In this document: positions 42,270 to 50,319 of the stretch, piece after piece
Position numbering within the stretch: the stretch's first letter is position 1
Layout of the letters: each line of letters starts with the position of its first letter
Assembly (NCBI RefSeq): GCF_014645815.1
Contig: NZ_BMML01000003.1
Coordinates: forward strand, 62,001-126,000
DNA: 64,000 bases
Direction of reading: 5' to 3'
Origin: Streptomyces fuscichromogenes
GTDB lineage: Bacteria; Actinomycetota; Actinomycetes; Streptomycetales; Streptomycetaceae
Program-made: the position numbers and the translations under genes
The notes under the pieces: model-generated
Told to the model about the DNA's origin: nothing
Seen by the model: only the letters and a program-made list of their open reading frames with translations
Database searches by the model: none

Positions 42270-43760
42270 ATGCTGGACCTCACCCCCGACGAACTGCTCG
42301 GCCGGGCCAAGGCCCTCGACCTGCCCGCACAGCACCACATCGACGGCACCGACGAGCCGGGCGGCGGAGCGGCCTTCGCCGTCGTCTCACCCCGGGACGG
42401 ACAGCTCCTCACCCAGGTCGCCGACGCCGGTCAGGCCGAGGTCGACCACGCCGTGGCCGCCGCCCGCCGCGCCTTCGACTCCGGACCCTGGCCCCGCCTG
42501 GCACCCGCCGAGCGCGGCCGGATCCTGCTGCGCATGGCCGAACTCCTCGAAGCGCACCGCGAGGAACTCGCCCTCACCATCACCCTGGAGACGGGCAAGC
42601 CGATCACCGAGGCGTACGCCATCGAACTGCGCGCCGCGATCACCACCTTCCGCTGGTACGGACAGCTGGCCGACAAGCTCACCGACGAGTCCCCGCACAC
42701 CGCCTCCGACGCCCTCGCCCTGGTCACCCGTGAACCGACCGGCGTCGTCGGCGCGGTCGTCCCCTGGAACTTCCCCCTCACCCTGGCCGGCTGGAAGGTG
42801 GCCCCGGCGCTCGCGGCCGGCTGCACGGTCGTCCTGAAGCCCTCCGAGTCCTCCCCGCTCTCCGCCCTGCTCCTCGGCCGGATCGGCACCGAGGCAGGCC
42901 TGCCGCCCGGCGTCCTCAACGTCGTCACCGGCGACGGCCCGACGGCCGGGCGGGCGATCGGCCTCCACCCCGACGTCGACGTACTGGCCTTCACCGGCTC
43001 CACCGCCGTCGGCCGCCACTTCCTGCGCTACTCCGCCGACTCCAACCTCAAGCGGGTCTGGCTGGAGCTGGGCGGCAAGTCGCCCAACATCATCCTCCCG
43101 GACGCCCCCGACCTGGACCGGGCCGCAGCCACCGCCGCCTGGGGGATCTTCTTCAACCAGGGCGAGATGTGCACCGCGCCCTCCCGGCTCCTGGTCCACT
43201 CCTCGATCGCAGAGCGCGTCACGGACGCCGTCGTCCGCCGCGCCGAGGAACTCCGCATCGGCGACCCGCTCGACCCGGCGACCGAGATGGGCGCACTGGT
43301 CGGGGAGGCCCACCTGGAGCGCGTGCGGGGGCACATCGCCACCGGGCGTGAGCAGGGTGCCCGGCTGCGCACCGGCGGCGAACGCGCCCTGCCCGAGAGT
43401 GGCGGCAGCTATCTGCAGCCGACCGTCTTCGACCGGGTCGACCCCGGCATGCGGCTGGCCCGCGAGGAGATCTTCGGCCCGGTGCTGTCCGTCCTCGCCT
43501 TCGACGACCTTCAGGAGGCGGTCCGGCTCGCCAACGCCACCGAGTACGGGCTCGCGGCCGGCCTGTGGACCTCCGACCTGTCCACCGCGCACCAGGTCTC
43601 CCGCGCCCTGAAGGCCGGCACCGTCTGGGTGAACTGCTACGAGGAGGGCGACCTGACCGTGCCCTTCGGCGGGATGAAGCAGTCCGGCAACGGGCGGGAC
43701 AAGTCCGCGCACGCGATCGACAAGTACACCGAACTCAAGACGACCTGGATCCAGCTGTGA
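42270..43760 (+). CDS. Aldehyde dehydrogenase, gamma-glutamyl-aminoaldehyde type (PuuC-like)
   Basis: A 496-residue NAD(P)-dependent ALDH. NAD-binding FTGSTAVGRHFL, catalytic Glu in LELGGKSPNIIL, nucleophile Cys301 in NQGEMCTAPSRLL, and the C-terminal GGMKQSGNGRDKS. Size and motifs are those of gamma-glutamyl-gamma-aminobutyraldehyde dehydrogenases. It overlaps the following PuuD-like gene by four bases (GTGA). In a gamma-glutamylation pathway it would oxidise the gamma-glutamyl-aldehyde left after amine oxidation. No PuuB-type amine oxidase is found in the block, and the P450 may take that role (inference). Confidence 0.9.
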   Translation: MLDLTPDELLGRAKALDLPAQHHIDGTDEPGGGAAFAVVSPRDGQLLTQVADAGQAEVDHAVAAARRAFDSGPWPRLAPAERGRILLRMAELLEAHREELALTITLETGKPITEAYAIELRAAITTFRWYGQLADKLTDESPHTASDALALVTREPTGVVGAVVPWNFPLTLAGWKVAPALAAGCTVVLKPSESSPLSALLLGRIGTEAGLPPGVLNVVTGDGPTAGRAIGLHPDVDVLAFTGSTAVGRHFLRYSADSNLKRVWLELGGKSPNIILPDAPDLDRAAATAAWGIFFNQGEMCTAPSRLLVHSSIAERVTDAVVRRAEELRIGDPLDPATEMGALVGEAHLERVRGHIATGREQGARLRTGGERALPESGGSYLQPTVFDRVDPGMRLAREEIFGPVLSVLAFDDLQEAVRLANATEYGLAAGLWTSDLSTAHQVSRALKAGTVWVNCYEEGDLTVPFGGMKQSGNGRDKSAHAIDKYTELKTTWIQL

Positions 43761-44458
43761 CCCGTGCGCCCCGTCCGCTCATCGCCGTGCCCGCCCGGTT
43801 CTCCGCCACCACCTCGGCGCTGCGCTTCGCCGCCGAGGTCAACGCCCGTGCCCTGATCGAGGCCGTCTGGCGGGCCGGCGGCGAACCCGCGAGCATCCAC
43901 CCCGCCGACACCGACGTGCCCGGTCGGCTCGCCCGCTTCGACGGCGTGCTGCTGCCCGGCGGCGGCGACCTCGCCCCGTACCGCTACGGAGCGACGCAGA
44001 CCCATGACACCGTCTACGACGTCGACGACCTCCAGGACACCTTCGACCTCCGGGTCGCCCGCCACGCACTGGAGTCCGGGCTGCCGCTGCTGGCGATCTG
44101 CCGTGGGCTGCAGGCCGTGAACGTGGCGCTGGGCGGCACGCTGGAGCAGGACATGGGCGGTCCGGACCGCACCCACCGGCACCTGCGTCATCCGGTGACC
44201 GTCCGTCCCGGCTCGCACGTCGAACAGGCGGTGGGGGAGGCGAAGGTTGACGCCTCCTGCTACCACCACCAGCGTGTGGACCGCCTCGGCAGCGGCCTCA
44301 CCGTCACCGCCGGCGCGGCGGACGGCACCGTCGAGGGTCTCGAACTGACCGGCGCCCGGGGCTGGTTCACCGCCGTGCAGTGGCACCCGGAGGACACCGC
44401 GCACGAAGACCCGGCGCAGCAGCGCCTGTTCGACGCGTTCGTAAGGGCGGCGGCCTGA
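43757..44458 (+). CDS. Class I glutamine amidotransferase-like gamma-glutamyl hydrolase (PuuD-like)
   Basis: A 233-residue triad hydrolase. Nucleophile Cys115 in LLAICRGLQAVNVALGG and the His-Glu of VQWHPED are visible, with LLPGGGDLAPYRYG earlier. PuuD-type enzymes release glutamate from gamma-glutamyl-amino acids such as gamma-glutamyl-GABA. It begins at a GTG overlapping the ALDH stop (GTGA). Together with the ligase it completes the glutamylate/oxidise/deglutamylate cycle. It is convergent with the MarR gene. Confidence 0.92.
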   Translation: MTRAPRPLIAVPARFSATTSALRFAAEVNARALIEAVWRAGGEPASIHPADTDVPGRLARFDGVLLPGGGDLAPYRYGATQTHDTVYDVDDLQDTFDLRVARHALESGLPLLAICRGLQAVNVALGGTLEQDMGGPDRTHRHLRHPVTVRPGSHVEQAVGEAKVDASCYHHQRVDRLGSGLTVTAGAADGTVEGLELTGARGWFTAVQWHPEDTAHEDPAQQRLFDAFVRAAA

Positions 44459-44493
44459 AGGCGGGCCTGGCCGGTCCCCTTCGGGAGGCCTGG

Positions 44494-45066
44494 TCAGGCC
44501 TTCGCGCGCCGCCCGCTGCGGCGCGGTGCGGGTTCGGCGCCGTCGAGCAGCTCCCGGCGCCGCTCCTCGCCGTGGTCCTCGACCTGGAGCACCACCCGCC
44601 GCAGCAGATCCGCGAGGGTCCGGCACTCGTCGTCGCTGAGCCCGGAGGTCACGAAGGCCTCCTCCTCGTTGAAGGCCGGGAACACCCGCTGCATCAGCTC
44701 CTCGCCCTTGTCGGTGAGGCTGAGCAGGACCAGGCGGCCGTCGCCCGGATGCCCGGCGCGGCCGAGCAGCCCGCGCGACTCCAGGGTGCGGGCCACCCCG
44801 GTGAGCGTGCCCTTGGAGATCCCGGCCTCCTCCGCCACATGCCGGGTCTCCGACTCGCCCCACACCCAGACGACCCACAGCACCACGAACGCGGTCCAGG
44901 TGAGGTCCGAGCCGCGCAGCACGGAGTTCTCCAGGTGCTGGCGCACGGCGGAGGCGGCCCGGTGGACGTTGGCCACGGCCGCCATCTGCTCCCGGCGGAT
45001 CGGGATCCCGCCGAGCTTCGCCGAGGCGAGCTTCTCGGCTTCGGTGATGGACCGCTGACCGGGCAC
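44494..45066 (-). CDS. MarR-family regulator
   Basis: A 190-residue winged-helix regulator. DNA-binding region VAEEAGISKGTLTGVARTLESRGLL (about residues 78-102) and wing DGRLVLLSLTDKGEEL are typical. The C-terminal 30 residues are highly charged. GTG 45066 has AAGGAG six bases upstream. It ends the amine/aromatic gene block and reads towards it. Its promoter has a -10 TACAAT (minus strand, 45101-45106) inside the dyad TTCGTTC-N16-GAACGAA, pointing to autoregulation. MarR proteins often control aromatic catabolism, so it may control the shared operators. Confidence 0.9.
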   Translation of the reverse strand: MPGQRSITEAEKLASAKLGGIPIRREQMAAVANVHRAASAVRQHLENSVLRGSDLTWTAFVVLWVVWVWGESETRHVAEEAGISKGTLTGVARTLESRGLLGRAGHPGDGRLVLLSLTDKGEELMQRVFPAFNEEEAFVTSGLSDDECRTLADLLRRVVLQVEDHGEERRRELLDGAEPAPRRSGRRAKA

Positions 45067-45085
45067 GGGCGACTCCTTCGCGACT

Positions 45086-45115
45086 TTCGTTCGGTCTCAA
45101 ATTGTACGGAACGAA
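45086..45115. promoter_or_regulatory. Dyad over the marR promoter
   Basis: TTCGTTC-N16-GAACGAA is a perfect 7-bp dyad flanking the -10 TACAAT. Within it, CGTTCGGTCTCAAA matches 11 of 14 positions of the reverse complement of the ligase/ferredoxin operator. Confidence 0.5.
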
Positions 45116-45160
45116 GTGCGCCGACCCCGGTCACGGTGACGTCGGTGGTCTCTCAGCCGG

Positions 45161-45823
45161 TCACCTCGTCCAGTAGCGGAGGTTGCGGAAACGGGCCTCG
45201 GCCCGGCCGGAGCCGTGGTTGTAGACACCGTTCTTGAAGTAGCGGGTGGCCGGGCCCCGGTCGTCCACGGTCAGGACCAGGGAGTCGTCGAAGTAGACCT
45301 TGAGGGTCCCGGTCCCGGTGCTCGCCTGGTGGGCGATCTTCACGTTGAACCAGGTGTCGTACGCGTCCGTCCTGAGCACCGTGCCGTCGTAGCGCCGCAC
45401 GGTGCCGCCGCCGGTGTCGTAGACGTCCAGCATGATGTCCGTGGCCGGGGTGCCCGAGGGATGGACGCTGCGCAGGATCTGCACGAAGGTCGCGCCGTCG
45501 GTGCCGGACGGCAGATAGACGTCGGCGTCCCACATGTGGTCGCCCGTGCTGTAGTCGACCTTCCAGCGCATCTCGGTACGCGGATCGGTGTCGCTGCCCT
45601 CCTCGAACGGCTCGTCGGTGGCGTACACCCACATGCGCTCGACGCCCCCGCTGGAGCTGTGCCGGTCGCTGAGATCGAGGTTCCAGGGTTTCTGCCAGCT
45701 GTAGCTGAACGAGGTCTGCGTCCAGCCGTCGGTCGGGGCGACGGCCGCGAAGGCGACGGCATCGGTCAGCGGGAGGGCCAGCAGGGCTCCGGTGCCGACC
45801 CGTAAGAAGGATCTCCGGTTCAT
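45161..45823 (-). CDS. Tat-exported polysaccharide-lyase-like jelly-roll protein
   Basis: A 220-residue secreted protein. Residues 1-28 are a Tat signal (NRRSFLRVGTGALLALPL). The mature part is a single beta-jelly-roll domain with RTEMRWKVDYSTG, YDTWFNVKIAHQ and the C-terminal RYFKNGVYNHG. RTEMR and YFKxGxY-type motifs resemble alginate or glucuronan lyases of families PL7/PL20, but catalytic His/Tyr placement is not confirmed, and a non-catalytic carbohydrate-binding role is possible. It is divergent from GH95-like and GH97 genes, suggesting a shared polysaccharide substrate. ATG 45823 has GGAAAGGAC upstream. Confidence 0.7.
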   Translation of the reverse strand: MNRRSFLRVGTGALLALPLTDAVAFAAVAPTDGWTQTSFSYSWQKPWNLDLSDRHSSSGGVERMWVYATDEPFEEGSDTDPRTEMRWKVDYSTGDHMWDADVYLPSGTDGATFVQILRSVHPSGTPATDIMLDVYDTGGGTVRRYDGTVLRTDAYDTWFNVKIAHQASTGTGTLKVYFDDSLVLTVDDRGPATRYFKNGVYNHGSGRAEARFRNLRYWTR

Positions 45824-45894
45824 CGAGTGTCCTTTCCGGTGAGGGAGTCGAGCGGGAGTGCGCGAACGCAGGCAACCTCAAGACATCGGAGGAG

Positions 45895-45906
45895 TCAAGG
45901 ACTTGA
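45895..45906. promoter_or_regulatory. Dyad in the lyase/GH95 divergent promoter region
   Basis: TCAAG-GA-CTTGA, a 12-bp dyad 72 bp upstream of the lyase start, with two more TCAAG half-sites nearby (about 45878 and 45932). Possibly a regulator site for the leftward gene. Confidence 0.3.
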
Positions 45907-45986
45907 GTCAGGGTTATTGATGTGAACCCGAAGCTCAAGCCGACGGAATGGCTCGAGTGGGCATGCTGTTGGTGATGTTGAGGCGG

Positions 45987-46036
45987 TTGACAGGTGCAAG
46001 TCGGGTGCCTAGGTTCCGGGATACACCCGATGTATC
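45987..46036 (+). promoter_or_regulatory. GH95 operon promoter with operator-like dyad
   Basis: -35 TTGACA (45987-45992), 17-bp spacer, -10 TAGGTT (46010-46015), a very good primary-sigma promoter. GATACA-cccga-TGTATC (46020-46036) sits at the transcription start, the typical place for a sugar-responsive LacI/GntR/ROK repressor. No such regulator lies nearby. Confidence 0.65.
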
Positions 46037-46064
46037 GAGGGTCCGTCAGGTATGGAGGACGATG

Positions 46065-48380
46065 ATGACCTCGCACCCGGAGAACCGTTTACCGATGCCC
46101 CGCAGAGCCGTGCTCGGCACGGCGCTGGGCGGTGCGGCGGTCGCGGCCCTGCCCGGCAGCGCCCACGCGGCACCGGCGGGCGGACCGGCCGCCGCCGGGG
46201 CCGCCGCACGCCCCTGGAGACTCCGCGACACCATGACCACCGACGGCGCCTGGGACCGGTTCCTGCGCGGCCAGGACCTGCTGTGGAGCAGACTGCCGAC
46301 CCTCTGGTACGAGGGGCCGTTCCTCGGCGACGGGCTGCTCGGCAGCATGGTCTACCAGGAGCCGGGCGCCAACCAGATCCGTCTCACCGTCCAGCACGGC
46401 CGGGTCCAGGACCACCGCCCGGAGTTCGGCAGTGGCTGGGGCACCGCCCGCCTGCCCGTCGGGCACCTCACCCTCGAACCGGTCGGCACCATCACCGCCG
46501 TCGACTGGCGCCTCAGCCTGTGGAACGCCGAGCTCACCGGCACCGTCACCACCAGCGCCGGCACCCTCACCCTCGCCGCCCTCATCCATGACGAGGTCCT
46601 CGCCGTCCGTGCCACGGCCGCCGGCGGCGAGCGCGTCACCTGGACCTTCCACCCCGAGGAGGCCATCAGCCCGCGCAAGATCCAGGAGTCGCCGCCCGCC
46701 GGCTACACCGCCAACCCGCCCTGGACCCAGCAGACCACGGCCGACGGCACCGAGCAGGTCCTGCAACCGCTCACCGGCGGCGGCCAGACGGCCACCTCCT
46801 ACCGCCGCAACGGCGACGAACTGCTGCTGAGCGTCGGCCACAGCTTCCCCTCCGACAGCGCCGCCGAGGCCGACTCCCGGCGGAACCTGCGGAGCGCCGT
46901 GTCCTACCGCGCTCTCAGGCGCCGCCACACCCGCTGGTGGCACGCCTTCTACCGGAAGAGCTTCGTCTCGTTCCCCGACCAGCGGCTGCAGAGCTTCCAC
47001 TGGATCCAGCTCTACAAGGTCGCCTCCGCCAGCCGGACCGACGGCCCCGTGATGGCCACCTCCGGCCCCTGGCTGGAGCCCACCCCCTGGCCCGCGGTCT
47101 GGTGGAACCTCAACGTCCAGCTCGAATACTGGCTGATCCATGCCTTCAACCACCCGGAACTGGACTCCCTCGCCAGCACCCTGCGCCAGAGCCAGGAACA
47201 GCTCACCGCCAACGTGCCCGCCGCCTACCGTTCGGACAGCTCCGGGATCGGCCGCAGCTCCGACATGTTCGCCGACCGCGAGGTGGGACGTCCGGGCACC
47301 GGCGCCGAGACCGGCGACCTCACCTGGGCCCTGCACAACGTGTGGCTCTCCTACCGCCACTCCATGGACAGGTCCCTGCTCCGCGACACGATCTACCCGC
47401 TGCTGCGCCGCACGATCAACTACTACTGGCACTTCCTCACCCCGGGCAGCGACGGCAGGCTGCACCTGCCCAGCACCCTCTCGCCCGAGTACCCGGTCGT
47501 CCCGCCGCAGGACACCAACTACGACCTGGCCCTGATCCGCTGGGGCTGCCAGACCCTCCTCGACTCCGCCGAACTGCTCGGCATCGACGACGAGTTGAAG
47601 CCCCGCTGGCAGGAGATCCTGGCAAAGCTCACCCCGTACCCGGTCGACGCCAACGGCTTCATGATCGGCGCCGACACCCCGTACGACCAGTCCCACCGCC
47701 ACTACTCGCACCTGCTGATGGTGTACCCGCTGTACCTCGTCAACTGGGACCAGCCCGAGAACCGCGACCTGATCACGAAGTCCGTGGTGCGCTGGCACGC
47801 GCTGACCGGAGCCCACCGCGGCTACAGCTACACCGGGGCCGCCTCGATGTACGCGATGACCGGCGACGGCGACACGGCCATCGGATACCTGCGGAAGTTC
47901 TTCGACCCCACGACCCGCTATCCCTGCCGGGCCAACACCCACTACACCGAGGCCGGTCCGGTCATCGAGACCCCGCTGTCCGCCTCGCAGTCCCTGCACG
48001 ACATGTTCTGCCAGAGCTGGGGCGGGATCATCCGGGTCTTCCCGGCCGTCCCGACCGCCTGGGCGGACCTCACCCTGCACGACTTCCGCACCCAGGGCGC
48101 CTTCCTGGTCAGCGCGGTGCGCAAGGCGGGCAGCACCCGGTTCATCCGGATCCGCAGCCTGGCCGGCGAGCCGCTCAAACTCCGGCACGGCCTGACCGGC
48201 CGGCTCACCGTCCTGCTCGACGACGGCACCCCGGCCCGCACCCACGACCTCGGCGACGGCACCCTCGCCATCGACCTGCCCCGCGGCCGCGAGGTCCTCG
48301 TGCACTCCGGCTCCCGCCCCGACCTCGTCATCGCCCCCGTCGCCGTCAGCGAACCGGGCGCGGCGTGGGGACTGCCGTAA
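46065..48380 (+). CDS. Tat-exported glycoside hydrolase, GH95-like (alpha-L-fucosidase/galactosidase fold)
   Basis: A 771-residue secreted enzyme. Residues 1-37 hold a Tat signal (PRRAVLGTALGGAAVAAL). The N-terminal beta domain carries FLGDGLLGSMVYQEPGANQIRLTVQHGR, then an (alpha/alpha)6 barrel with VWWNLNVQLEYW, LTWALHNVWLSYRHSMD and HRHYSHLLMVYPL, and a C-terminal beta domain. This architecture is that of GH95, though GH65-like relatives exist, so substrate (fucosyl or galactosyl oligosaccharides) is a guess. ATG 46065 is six bases after GGAGG; an ATG three bases earlier is possible. It is probably co-transcribed with the GH97 gene 25 bp downstream. Confidence 0.75.
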   Translation: MTSHPENRLPMPRRAVLGTALGGAAVAALPGSAHAAPAGGPAAAGAAARPWRLRDTMTTDGAWDRFLRGQDLLWSRLPTLWYEGPFLGDGLLGSMVYQEPGANQIRLTVQHGRVQDHRPEFGSGWGTARLPVGHLTLEPVGTITAVDWRLSLWNAELTGTVTTSAGTLTLAALIHDEVLAVRATAAGGERVTWTFHPEEAISPRKIQESPPAGYTANPPWTQQTTADGTEQVLQPLTGGGQTATSYRRNGDELLLSVGHSFPSDSAAEADSRRNLRSAVSYRALRRRHTRWWHAFYRKSFVSFPDQRLQSFHWIQLYKVASASRTDGPVMATSGPWLEPTPWPAVWWNLNVQLEYWLIHAFNHPELDSLASTLRQSQEQLTANVPAAYRSDSSGIGRSSDMFADREVGRPGTGAETGDLTWALHNVWLSYRHSMDRSLLRDTIYPLLRRTINYYWHFLTPGSDGRLHLPSTLSPEYPVVPPQDTNYDLALIRWGCQTLLDSAELLGIDDELKPRWQEILAKLTPYPVDANGFMIGADTPYDQSHRHYSHLLMVYPLYLVNWDQPENRDLITKSVVRWHALTGAHRGYSYTGAASMYAMTGDGDTAIGYLRKFFDPTTRYPCRANTHYTEAGPVIETPLSASQSLHDMFCQSWGGIIRVFPAVPTAWADLTLHDFRTQGAFLVSAVRKAGSTRFIRIRSLAGEPLKLRHGLTGRLTVLLDDGTPARTHDLGDGTLAIDLPRGREVLVHSGSRPDLVIAPVAVSEPGAAWGLP

Positions 48381-48405
48381 CCACCGACCGGAAGGCAGGG
48401 TTCTC

Positions 48406-50307
48406 ATGGAAGTTCCCCTCACCAGAACCATGGCCGCCGCGCTCTGTACCGGGCTGGCGGCCACCCTCCTCGCGACCGCGACCGGGCCCGCACGGTCCGA
48501 GCCGCGGCAGCCGGACACCTGGACAGTGGCCGAGGCGGCGCACGCGCCCCGCGCCCGGATAGCCCTCGACGACACCACCGGCAGCCTCAGCCTCACGGTC
48601 TCCCGGGCCGGCCGTACCGTCATCGCACCGTCGCCCGTCGGCATCGTCACCCAACAGGCCGACTTCTCCCAGGGGTTGCGCTTCCTGCACCGCAAGGACC
48701 GTACGGTCGAGGAGCGTTACCGGGCGAAGTCAGGCAAGCGCCTGGACCGCCGGGTGCGGATGAACGAGACCCGGCTCTCCTTCGCCACCGTCGCCGGTGC
48801 CCGGCTCGACCTCGTCGTGCGCGCCGCCGCCGACGGCATCGCCTACCGGTACGTGCTGCCCGCCGGGTACGGCGACGTCCTCGGCGAGAGCTCCGCGTTC
48901 AACCTGCCGGCGGACGCGGATGCCTGGCTCAGCACCTACCGGGTCGACAACGAGGGCCAGTTCAACCAGTACACCGCCGCGACCGCCCCGACCGGCGAGT
49001 ACTCGGACCAGGCCCTGTTCGCCACCGACGGCGGCTACACCCTGCTCGCCGAGTCCGACCTCACCGGCAGCTACTCCGGCGCCCGGCTCGCGCACACCCA
49101 GGGCACCGGCAGCTACCGCGTGAAGCTCGCCGACAGCCAGGTGCACACCGACGGCCCGCTCGCCACCCCCTGGCGGGCCATGATCACCGGCGACCTGGCC
49201 ACCGTCACCGGATCCACCTTCACCGACGACCTCGCCCCGGCCTCCAAGGTCGCCGACACCTCCTGGATCCGCCCCGGCACCGTGCTGTGGACCTGGCTGG
49301 CCGGCGGCCGCACCGCAGGGCAGAGCCTCGACGCGCAGAAGGCGTACGTCGACTACGCGGCCGCACACCACTGGCCCTACGAGGCCGTCGACTCCGGCTG
49401 GTACTTCAAGAAGGACGAGTGGGACGTCACCGACCCCGACTGGCAGACCGACAGCTGGATGCCCGAACTCGTCGACTACGCGCGGGCGAAGGGCGTCGGG
49501 ATCATCGTCTGGATCCACCAGCGTGACCTCGACACCCCCGAGGAACGGGCTCAGTGGCTACCCACGCTGGAGCGCTGGGGCGTCAAGGGAGTCAAGATCG
49601 ACTTCATGAACTCCGAGGCGCAGTCCATGTTCCAGTGGTACGACACCATCCTCGCGGAGACCGCCGCCCACCACCTCATGGTCGACTTCCACGGCGCCAC
49701 CCTGCCCAAGGGCATCCAGCGCACCTGGCCCCAGGTGATGAGCATGGAGGCCGTCGGCGGCGAGGAGAAGCGCACCAACACCGCCACCCACCTCACCACT
49801 TTGCCCTTCACCCGCAACGTCATCGGCTCCATGGACTTCACCCCCGGCGGCTTCCAGCGCGTCGGCCTGCGCCCCGACTCCGACGCGGCCGAGGTCGGAC
49901 TCACCGTCGCCTACGAGTCGGGGCTCCAGATGTTCGCGGGCACCCCGGAGTCGTACGACGCACGGCCGCTCGCCCGGGACTTCATGGACCAGGAGCCCGC
50001 CGCCTGGGACGACACCCGGCTGCTGGCCGGCAGCCCCGGACAGGAAGCCGTCCTCGCCCGCCGCAGCGGGGACCGCTGGTTCCTCGGCGGGGTCTACGCC
50101 GGAGCCGCCCGCACCGCCACCGTGCCCCTGACCATCGGCCCGGGCCGCTGGCTGGTGGAGACGATCCGGGACGGCGCCGACGGCCTCGTCCAGGACCGGC
50201 AAGTGCTCCGCGGTGGCGACGAGTTGAGTGTCGACGTCGTCGCCAACGGCGGCTTCGCCGCGATCGCCTGCCGCTGGCACCCGGGCGTCACCACCTGCTA
50301 CCGCTGA
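48406..50307 (+). CDS. Exported glycoside hydrolase family 97 (alpha-galactosidase-like)
   Basis: A 633-residue secreted enzyme with a signal segment (about 5-30), an N-terminal beta-sandwich, a (beta/alpha)8 catalytic domain from about 295, and a C-terminal beta domain. VKGVKIDFMNS puts Asp399 at the strand-end position of the nucleophile of retaining GH97 enzymes. Inverting GH97 glucosidases have Glu elsewhere, so an alpha-galactosidase-like retaining mechanism is favoured. MEAVGGE supplies a second acidic residue (about 448). It follows the GH95-like gene by 25 bp, probably in one operon acting on a shared alpha-linked polysaccharide. Confidence 0.88.
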   Translation: MEVPLTRTMAAALCTGLAATLLATATGPARSEPRQPDTWTVAEAAHAPRARIALDDTTGSLSLTVSRAGRTVIAPSPVGIVTQQADFSQGLRFLHRKDRTVEERYRAKSGKRLDRRVRMNETRLSFATVAGARLDLVVRAAADGIAYRYVLPAGYGDVLGESSAFNLPADADAWLSTYRVDNEGQFNQYTAATAPTGEYSDQALFATDGGYTLLAESDLTGSYSGARLAHTQGTGSYRVKLADSQVHTDGPLATPWRAMITGDLATVTGSTFTDDLAPASKVADTSWIRPGTVLWTWLAGGRTAGQSLDAQKAYVDYAAAHHWPYEAVDSGWYFKKDEWDVTDPDWQTDSWMPELVDYARAKGVGIIVWIHQRDLDTPEERAQWLPTLERWGVKGVKIDFMNSEAQSMFQWYDTILAETAAHHLMVDFHGATLPKGIQRTWPQVMSMEAVGGEEKRTNTATHLTTLPFTRNVIGSMDFTPGGFQRVGLRPDSDAAEVGLTVAYESGLQMFAGTPESYDARPLARDFMDQEPAAWDDTRLLAGSPGQEAVLARRSGDRWFLGGVYAGAARTATVPLTIGPGRWLVETIRDGADGLVQDRQVLRGGDELSVDVVANGGFAAIACRWHPGVTTCYR

Positions 50308-50319
50308 GCGCGCAGCGCC

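Noticed and set aside
46089..48695. 868-codon frame antisense to the GH95-like gene
   Set aside because: Composition (Gly/Val/Asp/Glu-rich) and lack of domain features show it is the mirror of the real gene.
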